From: Hydrogenophaga crassostreae
GTDB taxonomy: Bacteria > Pseudomonadota > Gammaproteobacteria > Burkholderiales > Burkholderiaceae_C
Direction of reading: 5' to 3'
Assembly: GCF_001761385.1 (NCBI RefSeq)
Contig: NZ_CP017476.1
Span: forward strand, 2,593,501-2,657,500
DNA: 64,000 nt
Shown in pieces: positions 1 through 8,460 of the stretch (within the stretch, counting starts at the first letter, position 1; the number at the start of each line of letters is the position of its first letter). The notes beneath the pieces were generated by a model, which saw only the letters and a list, made by a program, of their open reading frames with translations, ran no database searches and was not told the origin of the DNA. The position numbers and the translations under genes were made by a program.

Positions 1-620
1 GCACGCTGGTGGGCAAACACGCCCACCGTCACCACGCCCGGCCACTGGTTCACTTCGCTCTCAAACGCCAGCGGATCGGCGATCTGCAGGCCGGTCACAT
101 CCAGGATCTGCTGCCCGTTGTCGGTCACCAGCGGGGCACCGTCTTTCAGGCGGAGTTTGGCTTGCGCGCCCATGGCGACGAACTGGCGCGCGATGCGGGC
201 CGCCGCCATCGGGATCACTTCGACTGGCAAGGGAAACGCGCCCAGCGCCTTCACCATCTTGGATTCGTCGGCGATGCACACGAAGCGCTTCGATTGCGCC
301 GCCACGATTTTTTCGCGGGTCAGCGCGGCGCCGCCGCCCTTGACCATGTTGCCCTGCGCGTCAATTTCGTCGGCGCCATCGATGTAAACCGACAGCTCGG
401 CCACGTCCGCCGCTTCCAGCACCGGGATGCCCAGCGCCTTCAAACGCGCCGTCGATGCCTCCGAGCTCGACACCGCGCCAGGGATCTGGTCTTTCATGGT
501 CGCCAGGGCGTCGATGAACTTGTTCACGGTGGAGCCGGTGCCCACGCCCACGATCTCGCCGGGGGTCACATACGCCAGGGCAGCTTGCCCCACCAGGGTT
601 TTCAATTCGTCTTGGGTCAT
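1..620 (-). CDS. rpiA: Ribose-5-phosphate isomerase A, C-terminus cut by window edge
   Basis: Interconverts ribose 5-phosphate and ribulose 5-phosphate in the cytosolic pentose phosphate pathway. About 206 residues are visible from the start codon at 618-620; RpiA proteins are near 220 residues, so roughly the last dozen lie outside the window. Family motifs are clear: GVGTGSTVNKFI near residue 25 (phosphate loop), SSEAST near 48, and YIDGADE and KGGGAALTREK around residues 80-105, which carry the catalytic acidic and lysine residues. It is divergent from pyrD with 35 bases between the two start codons, so both promoters must overlap the other gene's leader. Confidence 0.96.
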   Translation of the reverse strand, partial: MTQDELKTLVGQAALAYVTPGEIVGVGTGSTVNKFIDALATMKDQIPGAVSSSEASTARLKALGIPVLEAADVAELSVYIDGADEIDAQGNMVKGGGAALTREKIVAAQSKRFVCIADESKMVKALGAFPLPVEVIPMAAARIARQFVAMGAQAKLRLKDGAPLVTDNGQQILDVTGLQIADPLAFESEVNQWPGVVTVGVFAHQR

Positions 621-655
621 TTGCGACAATCAGAGGTCAAAACCCAATTATCGCC

Positions 656-1741
656 ATGTCCCTGCTCCCCTACTCCCTCGCCCGCCCCTTTCTCTTCAGC
701 ATGGACCCCGAAGCGGCACACGAGGTCACGCTCGGCGGCCTGGCCGCCATCCAGCGCTCGCCGCTGACCTGCCTCTACGGCGAAAACCGCGTCGACGACC
801 CGGCAACGGTCGCGGGCCTCAACTTCCCCAACCGGGTTGGCCTGGCCGCCGGACTCGACAAAAACGCCCGCTGCATCGATGGCCTCGCCGCCATGGGCTT
901 TGGCTTCGTGGAAGTCGGCACCGTGACGCCGCTGGCCCAGCCCGGCAACCCCAAGCCGCGCATGTTCCGCCTGCCCACGGCCAATGCGCTCATCAACCGC
1001 CTGGGCTTCAACAACGAAGGCTTGCAGGCCTTTCTGACCAACGTGCAACAGGCGCGCTTTCGCAAGCAAGGCGGCGGCGCAACGCCCCTGTTGCTCGGCC
1101 TGAACATCGGCAAAAACGCCGCCACCCCCATTGAGCGGGCCACCGAAGACTATTTGACCTGCCTCGATGGCGTCTACCCCCACGCCGACTACGTCACCGT
1201 CAACATCTCCAGCCCGAACACACAAAATCTGCGCAGCCTGCAAAGCGATGAAGCGCTGGACGCGCTGCTCGGCGCCGTGACCGAGCGCCGCGAGCAGCTT
1301 GCGCAACGCCACGGCAAACGCATCCCCATCTTCGTGAAAATCGCCCCCGATCTCGACGGCGCTCAGATCGATGTGGTCGCCGCCACCTTGCAGCGCTACG
1401 GCTGCGACAGCGATGGCCAGCCCAACAACGCCTGGGGCGTGATCGCCACCAACACCACGCTGAGCCGCGAAGCCGTGCAAGGCATGCCCCACGCCACCGA
1501 AGCCGGCGGTCTCTCGGGTGCGCCGGTATTGGAGATGAGCAACAAGGTGATCGCGCAGCTGCGCGGCAAGCTGGGCGCCGGCTTCCCCATCGTGGGCGTG
1601 GGCGGCGTGATGAGCGCAGCCGACGCAGTGAGCAAGATGCAGGCGGGCGCGGACCTGGTGCAGATCTACACCGGCCTGATCTACAAAGGCCCTGCCCTGG
1701 TCCGCGAATCGGCCCATGCGGTCAAAGCGTTCAAGCGCTGA
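656..1741 (+). CDS. pyrD: Dihydroorotate dehydrogenase, class 2 (quinone)
   Basis: Oxidises dihydroorotate to orotate in pyrimidine synthesis, passing electrons to membrane quinone. The 361 residues match the usual class 2 length. The N-terminal helix region (LARPFLFSMDPEAAHEVT) is the membrane/quinone-binding extension typical of class 2. FMN-barrel motifs follow: GLAAGLDKN near 60, GFGFVEVGTVTPLAQPGNPKPR near 80, NISSPNTQNLR near 184 with the class 2 catalytic serine, KIAPDL near 235, and GVGGV with YTGLIYKGP near the end. The 3' end overlaps the convergent FAD oxidoreductase gene by 11 bases. Confidence 0.97.
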   Translation: MSLLPYSLARPFLFSMDPEAAHEVTLGGLAAIQRSPLTCLYGENRVDDPATVAGLNFPNRVGLAAGLDKNARCIDGLAAMGFGFVEVGTVTPLAQPGNPKPRMFRLPTANALINRLGFNNEGLQAFLTNVQQARFRKQGGGATPLLLGLNIGKNAATPIERATEDYLTCLDGVYPHADYVTVNISSPNTQNLRSLQSDEALDALLGAVTERREQLAQRHGKRIPIFVKIAPDLDGAQIDVVAATLQRYGCDSDGQPNNAWGVIATNTTLSREAVQGMPHATEAGGLSGAPVLEMSNKVIAQLRGKLGAGFPIVGVGGVMSAADAVSKMQAGADLVQIYTGLIYKGPALVRESAHAVKAFKR

Positions 1742-2852
1742 TCAGGTTCGCCACGTAGTCGCCCAAGGCCAGCGAGCTGGTCAGCCCGGGCGACTCGATC
1801 CCAAACATGTTGACCAAACCCACCACGCCATGCGCGGCCGGGCCGTCAATGCGGAAATCGGCCGCAGGCTCGTTGGGCCCGCTGATCTTGGGGCGAATGC
1901 CCGCGTAGCCCGGCTGAAGCGAACCGGCGGGCAATCCTGGCCAATAGCAACGCACGGCGGCTTCAAACTCGGCCGCCCGCGAAGCATCGGCCTGAAAATC
2001 ATCAGCGCCGTCCACCCACTGCACATCCGGGCCGAACTTGACCTGCCCGCCCAGATCCACTGTGAGGTGAATGCCCAGACCCGCCAGATGCGCCTGCGGA
2101 TCGGGCGCCGGGTAAATCAAGCGCTCAAACGGCGAGCGGCCCGACATAGTGAAGTAGTTGCCCTTGGCGAAATAGGCTTTGGGAATGTGCTCTTGAGCCA
2201 GCCCTTCTATGCGCTGCGCGATCGCCACCGCATGCAACCCCGCCGCGTTCACCACCGTCCTTGCCTGCAACCGCGTGCCATCCGCCGTTTCCACCAACAC
2301 GCCATCGGCATTCGCTTGCAGTCGCACCACCTCCGTATGGCAAGCCACCATGCCACCCGCGTTCTCCAATTCGCCCTGCAAAGCCAGCATCAAGCCGTGG
2401 CTGTCCACAATGCCAGTGGACGGTGACAACAAGGCCGCCACGCATTCCAGCGCCGGCTCCAATGCCAACGCTTCTTCCCGGCTCAGCAACCGCATATCGT
2501 CCACGCCATTGCGGGTCGCCTTGTCCAGAATCGCCGGCAAACCCGCCGCCTGCGCGGCATTGGTCGCCACGATCAGCTTGCCGCAGGCCTTGTGGGCAAT
2601 GCCCCGCTCGGCGCAGTAGCCGTAAAGCGCCTTGCGCCCTTCCACGCAAAGCCGCGCTTTCAGCGAACCTTCGGGGTAATAGATGCCCGCATGAATGACC
2701 TCGCTGTTGCGCGAACTCGTGCCCATGCCGATGCCGGCTTCGCGCTCCAGCACCATCACCTCCCGGCCGGCCAGCGCCAAAGCCCTTGCCACGGCAAGAC
2801 CCACGACACCTGCGCCGATGACGATGCAATCCACTTGTTCGATGTCGTTCAT
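1731..2852 (-). CDS. FAD-dependent oxidoreductase, L-2-hydroxyglutarate dehydrogenase/oxidase-like
   Basis: A 373-residue DAO-type flavoprotein. The N-terminal dinucleotide fold is VIGAGVVGLAVARALALAG (residues 11-29), followed by the conserved SRNSEVIHAGIYYP segment (about 47-60) that marks the L-2-hydroxyglutarate oxidase (LhgO/YgaF) and L2HGDH group. C-terminal GYAGIRPKISGP and NMFGIESPGLTSSLA agree with that family. The likely reaction is oxidation of L-2-hydroxyglutarate or a similar 2-hydroxy acid, with electrons to quinone or oxygen. Family placement is secure; the exact substrate is inferred. No neighbour points to a specific pathway. Confidence 0.85.
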   Translation of the reverse strand: MNDIEQVDCIVIGAGVVGLAVARALALAGREVMVLEREAGIGMGTSSRNSEVIHAGIYYPEGSLKARLCVEGRKALYGYCAERGIAHKACGKLIVATNAAQAAGLPAILDKATRNGVDDMRLLSREEALALEPALECVAALLSPSTGIVDSHGLMLALQGELENAGGMVACHTEVVRLQANADGVLVETADGTRLQARTVVNAAGLHAVAIAQRIEGLAQEHIPKAYFAKGNYFTMSGRSPFERLIYPAPDPQAHLAGLGIHLTVDLGGQVKFGPDVQWVDGADDFQADASRAAEFEAAVRCYWPGLPAGSLQPGYAGIRPKISGPNEPAADFRIDGPAAHGVVGLVNMFGIESPGLTSSLALGDYVANLISA

Positions 2853-3300
2853 TTGGGCTGGGTTCTGTTTCTGGTTGGTGGTTGCTCCAGCGTGTTCGGG
2901 CTCGCGGGCGCGACTTTAATTGGCAACCGTTTGCCAAAGCCCCTTAAGAGCGCTTGAAGCGTTGGTACTTACATCAATGGGTTGATCGAAAAGCCGAGCG
3001 TGAAGTATGTGGCCAAAACGAATTTATCTCCGAGTGCGAACTCCAGCCTGGCCTGCGCTCATCTAGTCACCGCTTGGTCTTCTTCAGAAATCAAACAGGC
3101 GGAGAGAAAATACAAGATCGTGGCGCATCAACCGCACCACAAGCCACACCGAGCTATTGTTCGCCTTCATCATCACGATCGCTACTTAATCCTCCAAAGG
3201 TAGCTGCTCGTTGTGCACCCCCATTGCCGCACCCAATAGGCCAAGCATTACTCAAGACCATTCATCTCATGAAACCAATCGAAAGATTCCAAGAAGAAGA
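2853..3300. other. Intergenic, no gene recognised
   Basis: Stretch between the FAD oxidoreductase start and the pentapeptide-repeat pseudogene. Base composition falls from GC-rich to AT-rich around 3060. Short open frames exist on both strands but none shows codon bias, a ribosome binding site or a recognisable motif. It may mark one edge of an acquired segment that continues to about 4670. Confidence 0.5.
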
Positions 3301-4344
3301 TTATCCTTTTCGCAAATCAATGAATTCATCAACCACTCGTAAAACGGATGAAACAACCACTCCCAAATCACCTCCACCGATGGAATATTTCTGAACAGGG
3401 AGCACCCATGGATAAACTTTATAGTCCTCAAACATGCCGTACGAATCACCCCCAGCCTCGATTAAAGGCTGAACGGGAACTGAGTTTAGATGGGGGATAA
3501 TTGCTTGCAATTCATGAGGCACAGATTTTGGATCAGTTAAATCAGCAATGACAAATTTCGAAATGCTTGCAAGTGTTCTAACCGTCTCAGTAAGACTTCT
3601 ACTTTCCGGCTTATCAAAATCAAACATGAGAGGAACATATCCACAATTTCGCACATGAACCCTCAACTCATTTAGGATCTTTTTCCGCTCCTCACTAAAT
3701 CTTCCCAAGATCAATACAGTCTTGGATGCGAGGGTATCTATTGCCGACCTAATGCCCTCATTATTCATTAGCAAATAGACGAATTGCGCCAAAGCAATAT
3801 TATCCAGTAAGATTAAACCGCCGGGTGCGGAAATAATCATATCCTTCTGAACAACTTCATTAAACTCACCTCCTCAAACGGAGACGCCATAAATTTTCGA
3901 ACCAGAGAGGTTTGCACCAGAGAGATTTGCCTCTGCAAAAGAAGCCATTTCAAGATTGCAATTTTCAAGTATCGCATTACGTAAATCAGCACGATCAAAA
4001 CGACAATTCATCAAAATGGCGTCGGAGAAATTAGCCCCAGAAAGATTGCAATCGGAAAAATTAGTGTTCGAAACATCGCATCCCTTGAGCGAAGCCCCAG
4101 ATAGTTTAATTCCTCGAAGATTAATATCACCGAATATTGCCCGGTCAAGGATGACCCCATCAAAATCAAAACCATCAAAATTATGATTGAGTGCACTACC
4201 GAATGTCAAATTAATTCGGCCAGAAGAAATTCGCCTGAAATCCAAACCAGCTAAATCGGGAGTAACCCCTTGATGATTAACCCGCCACTTGGACCAAGCT
4301 TCGGGGCCAGCAGAAAGTTACTTCACATGCTCAGTATTTGACAT
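3301..4344 (-). pseudogene. Pentapeptide-repeat protein with conserved C-terminal domain, interrupted by two in-frame stops
   Basis: A single reading frame on the minus strand starts at ATG 4342-4344 (MSNTEHVK), meets TAA at 4318-4320, continues as LSAGPEAWSKWR and a run of about 20 A(D/N)LxG-like pentapeptides, meets TGA at 3874-3876 right after GSKIYGVSV, and continues in the same frame for 190 codons to 3301. From memory, related proteins begin with an M..EH.. segment leading to EAWxxWR and carry Trp after the (V/I)S(V/A) turn, so both stops sit inside conserved sequence; TGA is one base from TGG. The C-terminal part (TVLILGRFSEERK, KFVIADLTDPKSVPHEL, VPVQPL) is a conserved alpha/beta domain of unknown function attached to such repeats. 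The gene is AT-rich compared with its neighbours. Either a decayed gene or two separately translated pieces (3301-3840 and about 3874-4245). Confidence 0.75.
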
Positions 4345-4672
4345 ACGAAAAATGATATTTAAAGAAAATTTTTACTCACCACATCAATTTGATTGTGGCA
4401 CTCAATTATTACGTGCATCCAGCAAGACCTTCGGCTCTCGACAGGAAATCTTCTCCTGCATCCATCTCATCACACCGATGCTTCCCCTCTTCACCAATCC
4501 ACAAACTGATCGCGTTGATGCCCTGGATCACGTAGGTCTGGCGGCGGGTGCTGGCCATTGCCCCTGCTTCACTCCGAGAGCGAATCGAACAGAAGCCACG
4601 CTTTCCGTTTGATTCGCCAAGATCAAATATCTTGCTCCAGCGCAGGTCAGAAGCAGCGCCGGAGTTCAACCG
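4345..4672. other. Intergenic, no gene recognised
   Basis: AT-rich at the 4345 end and becoming GC-rich near 4530. The start codon and probable promoter of the pentapeptide-repeat pseudogene lie at the left end. An 86-codon open frame on the minus strand (4409-4669) has no recognisable motif and is not called. This is probably the other edge of the AT-rich patch. Confidence 0.45.
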
Positions 4673-5191
4673 CTATCCCTCAGCCAACACCGACCGCATG
4701 TGCCCCAGCAGCCGATACAGCTCCTCCTGCTCCGGTTGTCCCAGGCCGGCAAACATCGTGTTGAGCCACTCTTCGTGCTCTGCCGCCATCTTTTCAAACT
4801 GCTGAACGCCCGCAGGCGTCAAGCGAACCACCAGGGCGCGCCGGTCATCTGGGTCTTCTTCGCGAGTCACAAAGCCCTCTGACACCAGTTGATCGGTTAA
4901 GCCGGTCACGCTGCCGCCGGTGACCATCAGGTAGCGCGACAACACCTTCATGCGCAGGCCTTCGGGGTAGCGGTTGAGCTGGGCCATGTAGTCAAAGCGG
5001 GCCAGCGTGGTGCCAAAGCGGGTGCGCAGTCGCTGGCTGATCTGCTGTTCGATCTGGGTGCTGCAGGCCAGCAGGCGCAGCCAGAGGCGGATGGCCTGGT
5101 GGTCGGTGCCGGAGACGCCCGCCTCTTTCCCGATGTGGGCATCGCTGAGCGCGGGCGCGTGGCTTCGGTCGGTGGGCTGTTTCATGGGCAT
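4673..5191 (-). CDS. MarR-family transcriptional regulator
   Basis: A winged-helix regulator of about 172 residues (start chosen at the Met-Pro-Met at 5189-5191; an upstream in-frame start at 5236 would add 15 residues unlike the family). Seen: an N-terminal helical dimer region, a helix-turn-helix around LSRYLMVTGGSVTGLTDQLVSEGFV, and the wing signature EDPDDRRALVVRLTPAG. MarR proteins usually repress a divergent operon and release DNA on binding an aromatic acid or its CoA ester. It is divergent from the 2-aminobenzoyl-CoA operon with an 18-base imperfect palindrome between them, so it is the likely local regulator; a CoA-thioester ligand is inference. Confidence 0.92.
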   Translation of the reverse strand: MPMKQPTDRSHAPALSDAHIGKEAGVSGTDHQAIRLWLRLLACSTQIEQQISQRLRTRFGTTLARFDYMAQLNRYPEGLRMKVLSRYLMVTGGSVTGLTDQLVSEGFVTREEDPDDRRALVVRLTPAGVQQFEKMAAEHEEWLNTMFAGLGQPEQEELYRLLGHMRSVLAEG

Positions 5192-5267
5192 GGGGCAATG
5201 TAAACGTTGCGGGTAGCGAACTTGGCGGCAGAACACCCAGCGCGGGTTTTCCCTGTTTTTGCGTATT

Positions 5268-5285
5268 TAGTTTAACCCTAAACTA
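5268..5285. promoter_or_regulatory. Probable MarR operator in the divergent promoter region
   Basis: TAGTTTAACCCTAAACTA has exact 7-base arms (TAGTTTA/TAAACTA) around four central bases. A further related half-site (ACTAAAC) lies at 5292-5298. The AT-rich site stands out in a GC-rich region, sits 37 bases before the monooxygenase start codon, and has the size usual for MarR dimers. A weak -35-like TTGCGT (5259-5264) would place the site inside the operon promoter, giving repression by occlusion. Confidence 0.55.
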
Positions 5286-5321
5286 TTTATAACTAAACGA
5301 CTTACCAAGGCAGCGCGCAAC

Positions 5322-7643
5322 ATGAAAATCGTTTGTATCGGTGGTGGCCCATCGGGCTTGTATTTCGCTTTGCTCATGAAGCAGCTCAGCGCCGACCACG
5401 ACATCACTGTCGTCGAGCGCAACAAACCCTACGACACGTTTGGCTGGGGCGTGGTGTTCTCCGACGCCACCATGAACAACATGCGCGAGTGGGACCCGGA
5501 AACCGCCGAAGAAATCCAGCAGGCCTTCAACCACTGGGACGACATCGAACTGCTGTTCAAGGGCCGAACCATTCGCTCGGGCGGACATGGCTTCGTGGGC
5601 ATTGGCCGCAAGAAGCTGCTCAACATCCTGCAAGCGCGCTGCGAGCGGCTGGGCGTGAAGCTGGTGTTTGAAACCGATGCCCAAAGCGACGCCGACTACC
5701 CCGACGCAGACCTGATCATTGCCAGCGATGGCGTGAACTCGCGCATTCGCAGCCAGCATGCCGAGGTGTTCAAGCCCGACATCGTCACCCGCCCCAACCG
5801 CTTTATCTGGCTGGGCACCAAGAAGTTGTACGACGCCTTCACCTTCGATTTCGTGCGCACGGAACACGGCTGGTTTCAGGCCCACATCTACAAATTCGAC
5901 GACACCACCACCACCTTCATCGTGGAGTGCACCGAAGCCACCTACCGGGCTTCAGGTCTGGATCAGCTGGACCAGGATGCTTCGCTGGCCTTTTGCGAAC
6001 AGGTGTTTGCCGACAACCTGCAAGGCGAAAAGCTGCTCTCCAACTCGCGCCACTTGCGGGGCTCGGCCTGGATCAACTTCCAGCGCGTGGTGTGCGAACA
6101 GTGGTGGCTCAAAAACGAACACGGCAACCATGTGGTGTTGATGGGCGACGCCGTGCACACGGCCCATTTCGCCATCGGCTCGGGCACCAAGCTCGCCATT
6201 GAAGACGCCATCGAGCTCACCCGCCAGTTCAAGCTGCTGGGCGACAGCCCGGCCCACATCGGCGAAGTGCTCGATACCTACCAGGAACTGCGCCGCGTGG
6301 AAACGCTGCGCCTGCAAAACGCCGCCTGGAACGCCATGGAGTGGTTCGAGGTGTGTGGCCAGCGCTATTGCGACCAGCTGCTGCCCGAGCAGTTCATGTA
6401 TTCCATGCTCACCCGCAGCCAGCGCATCAGCCACGAAAACCTGCGCCTGCGCGATGCCGACTGGCTGGGCGGTTACGAGCGCTGGTTCGCCGAGCAGGCC
6501 GGGCTGACCATTCCCACCGATCAGGCCGCGCCGCCGCCGATGTTCACGCCTTACACCCAACGCAGCGTGACGCTGAAGAACCGCATCGTGGTTTCGCCCA
6601 TGGCGCAGTATTCGGCCGTGGATGGCCTGGTGGGCGACTACCACCTGGTGCACCTGGGCGCGCGCGCCATGGGCGGCGCCGGTCTGGTGTTCGCTGAAAT
6701 GAGCTGCGTGAGCGCGCAAGGCCGCATCACCCCCGGCTGCCCCGGCCTCTACGCCCCCGAACACACTGCAGCCTTCAAGCGCATCGCCGACTGGATTCAT
6801 GCGAACACCGACGCCAAATTCGCCATCCAGATCGGCCACGCCGGTGCCAAAGCCTCAACCCGCGTGGCCTGGGAAGGCACCGACCAGCCCCTGCCCGAAG
6901 GCAACTGGCCCATCATTTCGGCCTCACCGCAGCAATACCTCGAAGGCGTGAGCCAGACGGCCAGCGCCATGACCCGCGCCGACATGGACCGCGTCACCGC
7001 CGAATTCGTGGCGTCCACGCAGGCCGCGGCCGAGGCCGGCGCCGACTGGCTGGAACTGCACTGCGCCCACGGCTACCTGCTCTCCAGCTTCATCTCCCCG
7101 CTCACCAACCAGCGCACCGACGGCTACGGCGGCAGCCTGGACAACCGCCTGCGCTACCCGCTGGAAGTGTTTGCCGCCGTGCGCGCGGTCTGGCCGGATC
7201 ACCTGCCGATGTCGGTGCGCATCTCGGCCCACGACTGGGTCGAAGGCGGCATCACGCCTGAAGACGCGGTCGAGATCGCCAAGGCCTTCAAAGCCGCTGG
7301 CGCGGACATGATCGATTGTTCTTCCGGCCAGGTGAGCAAGCAGGAAAAACCGGTCTACGGTCGCATGTTCCAGACGCCGTTCGCCGACCGCATCCGCCAG
7401 GAAGCCGGCATCCCGACCATCGCGGTGGGCGCCATCAGCGAGGCGGATCATGCCAACTCCATTCTGGCCGCGGGCCGCGCCGACCTCTGCGCCGTCGCCC
7501 GCCCTCACCTCGCCAACCCGGCCTGGACACTGACCGAAGCCGCCAAGATCGGCTACACGGCGATCGAATGGCCCAAGCCGTACTACGCCGGCAAGGCGCA
7601 GATGGAGGCGATCTTCGCCCGTGAAAAAGCGATGAACAGCTGA
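5322..7643 (+). CDS. 2-aminobenzoyl-CoA monooxygenase/reductase (bifunctional flavoprotein)
   Basis: 773 residues with two flavin modules, the arrangement of the Azoarcus evansii 2-aminobenzoyl-CoA monooxygenase/reductase. Residues 1 to about 390 form an aromatic-ring hydroxylase: GGGPSGLYFALL near 7 (FAD ADP loop), GWGVVFSDATM near 44, and GDAVHTAHFAIGSGTKLAIED near 276. Residues about 405-770 form an old-yellow-enzyme barrel: FTPYTQRSVTLKNRIVVSPM, HCAHGYLLSSFISP near 583, TDGYGGSLDNR near 602. The enzyme hydroxylates and then reduces the ring of 2-aminobenzoyl-CoA with O2 and NAD(P)H, removing aromaticity. First gene of the catabolic operon; the SDR follows after 15 bases. Salicylyl-CoA hydroxylases share the N-terminal half only. 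Confidence 0.93.
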   Translation: MKIVCIGGGPSGLYFALLMKQLSADHDITVVERNKPYDTFGWGVVFSDATMNNMREWDPETAEEIQQAFNHWDDIELLFKGRTIRSGGHGFVGIGRKKLLNILQARCERLGVKLVFETDAQSDADYPDADLIIASDGVNSRIRSQHAEVFKPDIVTRPNRFIWLGTKKLYDAFTFDFVRTEHGWFQAHIYKFDDTTTTFIVECTEATYRASGLDQLDQDASLAFCEQVFADNLQGEKLLSNSRHLRGSAWINFQRVVCEQWWLKNEHGNHVVLMGDAVHTAHFAIGSGTKLAIEDAIELTRQFKLLGDSPAHIGEVLDTYQELRRVETLRLQNAAWNAMEWFEVCGQRYCDQLLPEQFMYSMLTRSQRISHENLRLRDADWLGGYERWFAEQAGLTIPTDQAAPPPMFTPYTQRSVTLKNRIVVSPMAQYSAVDGLVGDYHLVHLGARAMGGAGLVFAEMSCVSAQGRITPGCPGLYAPEHTAAFKRIADWIHANTDAKFAIQIGHAGAKASTRVAWEGTDQPLPEGNWPIISASPQQYLEGVSQTASAMTRADMDRVTAEFVASTQAAAEAGADWLELHCAHGYLLSSFISPLTNQRTDGYGGSLDNRLRYPLEVFAAVRAVWPDHLPMSVRISAHDWVEGGITPEDAVEIAKAFKAAGADMIDCSSGQVSKQEKPVYGRMFQTPFADRIRQEAGIPTIAVGAISEADHANSILAAGRADLCAVARPHLANPAWTLTEAAKIGYTAIEWPKPYYAGKAQMEAIFAREKAMNS

Positions 7644-7658
7644 AGGGCCGAGCGCGAC

Positions 7659-8432
7659 ATGCCCAACGAAACCACCCCTCCTCGCCATGCCCTGGTCACC
7701 GGCGGCGGCCAAGGCATTGGCGCGGCCATCGCGCAAGCGCTGGTGCAACAAGGCAACGTGGTCACGTTGCTGGGCCGCCGGCTGGAGGTGGTGCAAGCGC
7801 TGGCGCTGCAACACCCCGAACACATGCACGCGGTGGCCGCAGACGTGGGCGACGCCGAGCAGGTGGCCCAGGCGTTTGAAGCCGGGCGCCAGCGCTTCGG
7901 CCCGGTGCACATGCTGGTCAACAACGCCGGCCAGGCCGCCAGCGCGCCCTTCATGAAAACCGATCTGGCCCTGTGGAACCAGATGCTGGCGGTGAACCTG
8001 ACCGGCACCATGATCTGCACCCAGGCCGCCCTGCCCGACATGCTGGCGGCGGGCTGGGGCCGTGTGGTCAACGTGGCGAGCACGGCCGGGCAAACCGGCT
8101 ACGCCTATGTGTCGGCCTACTGCGCCGCCAAACATGGGGTGATCGGCCTGACCCGATCCCTGGCGCTGGAGCTGGCGAAAAAAGGCATCACGGTCAACGC
8201 CGTCTGCCCCGGCTACACAGAAACCGACATCGTCACCACCAGCATAGCCCGCATCGTGGCCAAGACTGGCCGCAGCGAGGCCGAAGCCCGCGCCGAATTC
8301 GTGAAATCCAACCCGCAAGGCCGCCTGGTGCAGCCCGATGAGGTGGCCAACGCCGTCGCCTGGCTCTGCGGCCCCTTGGCCAGCGCCGTGACCGGCCAGG
8401 CCATTTCGGTCGCCGGCGGCGAAGTGATGTAA
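7659..8432 (+). CDS. Short-chain dehydrogenase/reductase, probable hydroxyacyl-CoA dehydrogenase
   Basis: A classical SDR of 257 residues. Visible: TGGGQGIGAAIAQAL (residues 15-29, NAD(P) loop), NNAG near 87, and the catalytic Ser-Tyr-Lys set in NVASTAGQTGYAYVSAYCAAKHG, followed by the PG(Y)TETD segment. In this operon it most likely oxidises a hydroxyl on the alicyclic CoA thioester produced by the monooxygenase/reductase, in the manner of a 3-hydroxyacyl-CoA dehydrogenase. The exact step is inferred from context. It follows the first gene by 15 bases and the crotonase by 28 bases on its other side. Confidence 0.88.
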   Translation: MPNETTPPRHALVTGGGQGIGAAIAQALVQQGNVVTLLGRRLEVVQALALQHPEHMHAVAADVGDAEQVAQAFEAGRQRFGPVHMLVNNAGQAASAPFMKTDLALWNQMLAVNLTGTMICTQAALPDMLAAGWGRVVNVASTAGQTGYAYVSAYCAAKHGVIGLTRSLALELAKKGITVNAVCPGYTETDIVTTSIARIVAKTGRSEAEARAEFVKSNPQGRLVQPDEVANAVAWLCGPLASAVTGQAISVAGGEVM

Positions 8433-8460
8433 CCCTTTTCAAAGAACCTGGAACCTGAGC

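Noticed and set aside
4409..4669. 86-codon minus-strand frame beside marR
   Set aside because: No ribosome binding site, motif or codon bias; it lies at a composition boundary and is probably non-coding.
6924..8318. 464-codon minus-strand frame across the monooxygenase/reductase and SDR genes
   Set aside because: It crosses two well-supported plus-strand genes and has no recognisable motif; a composition artefact.
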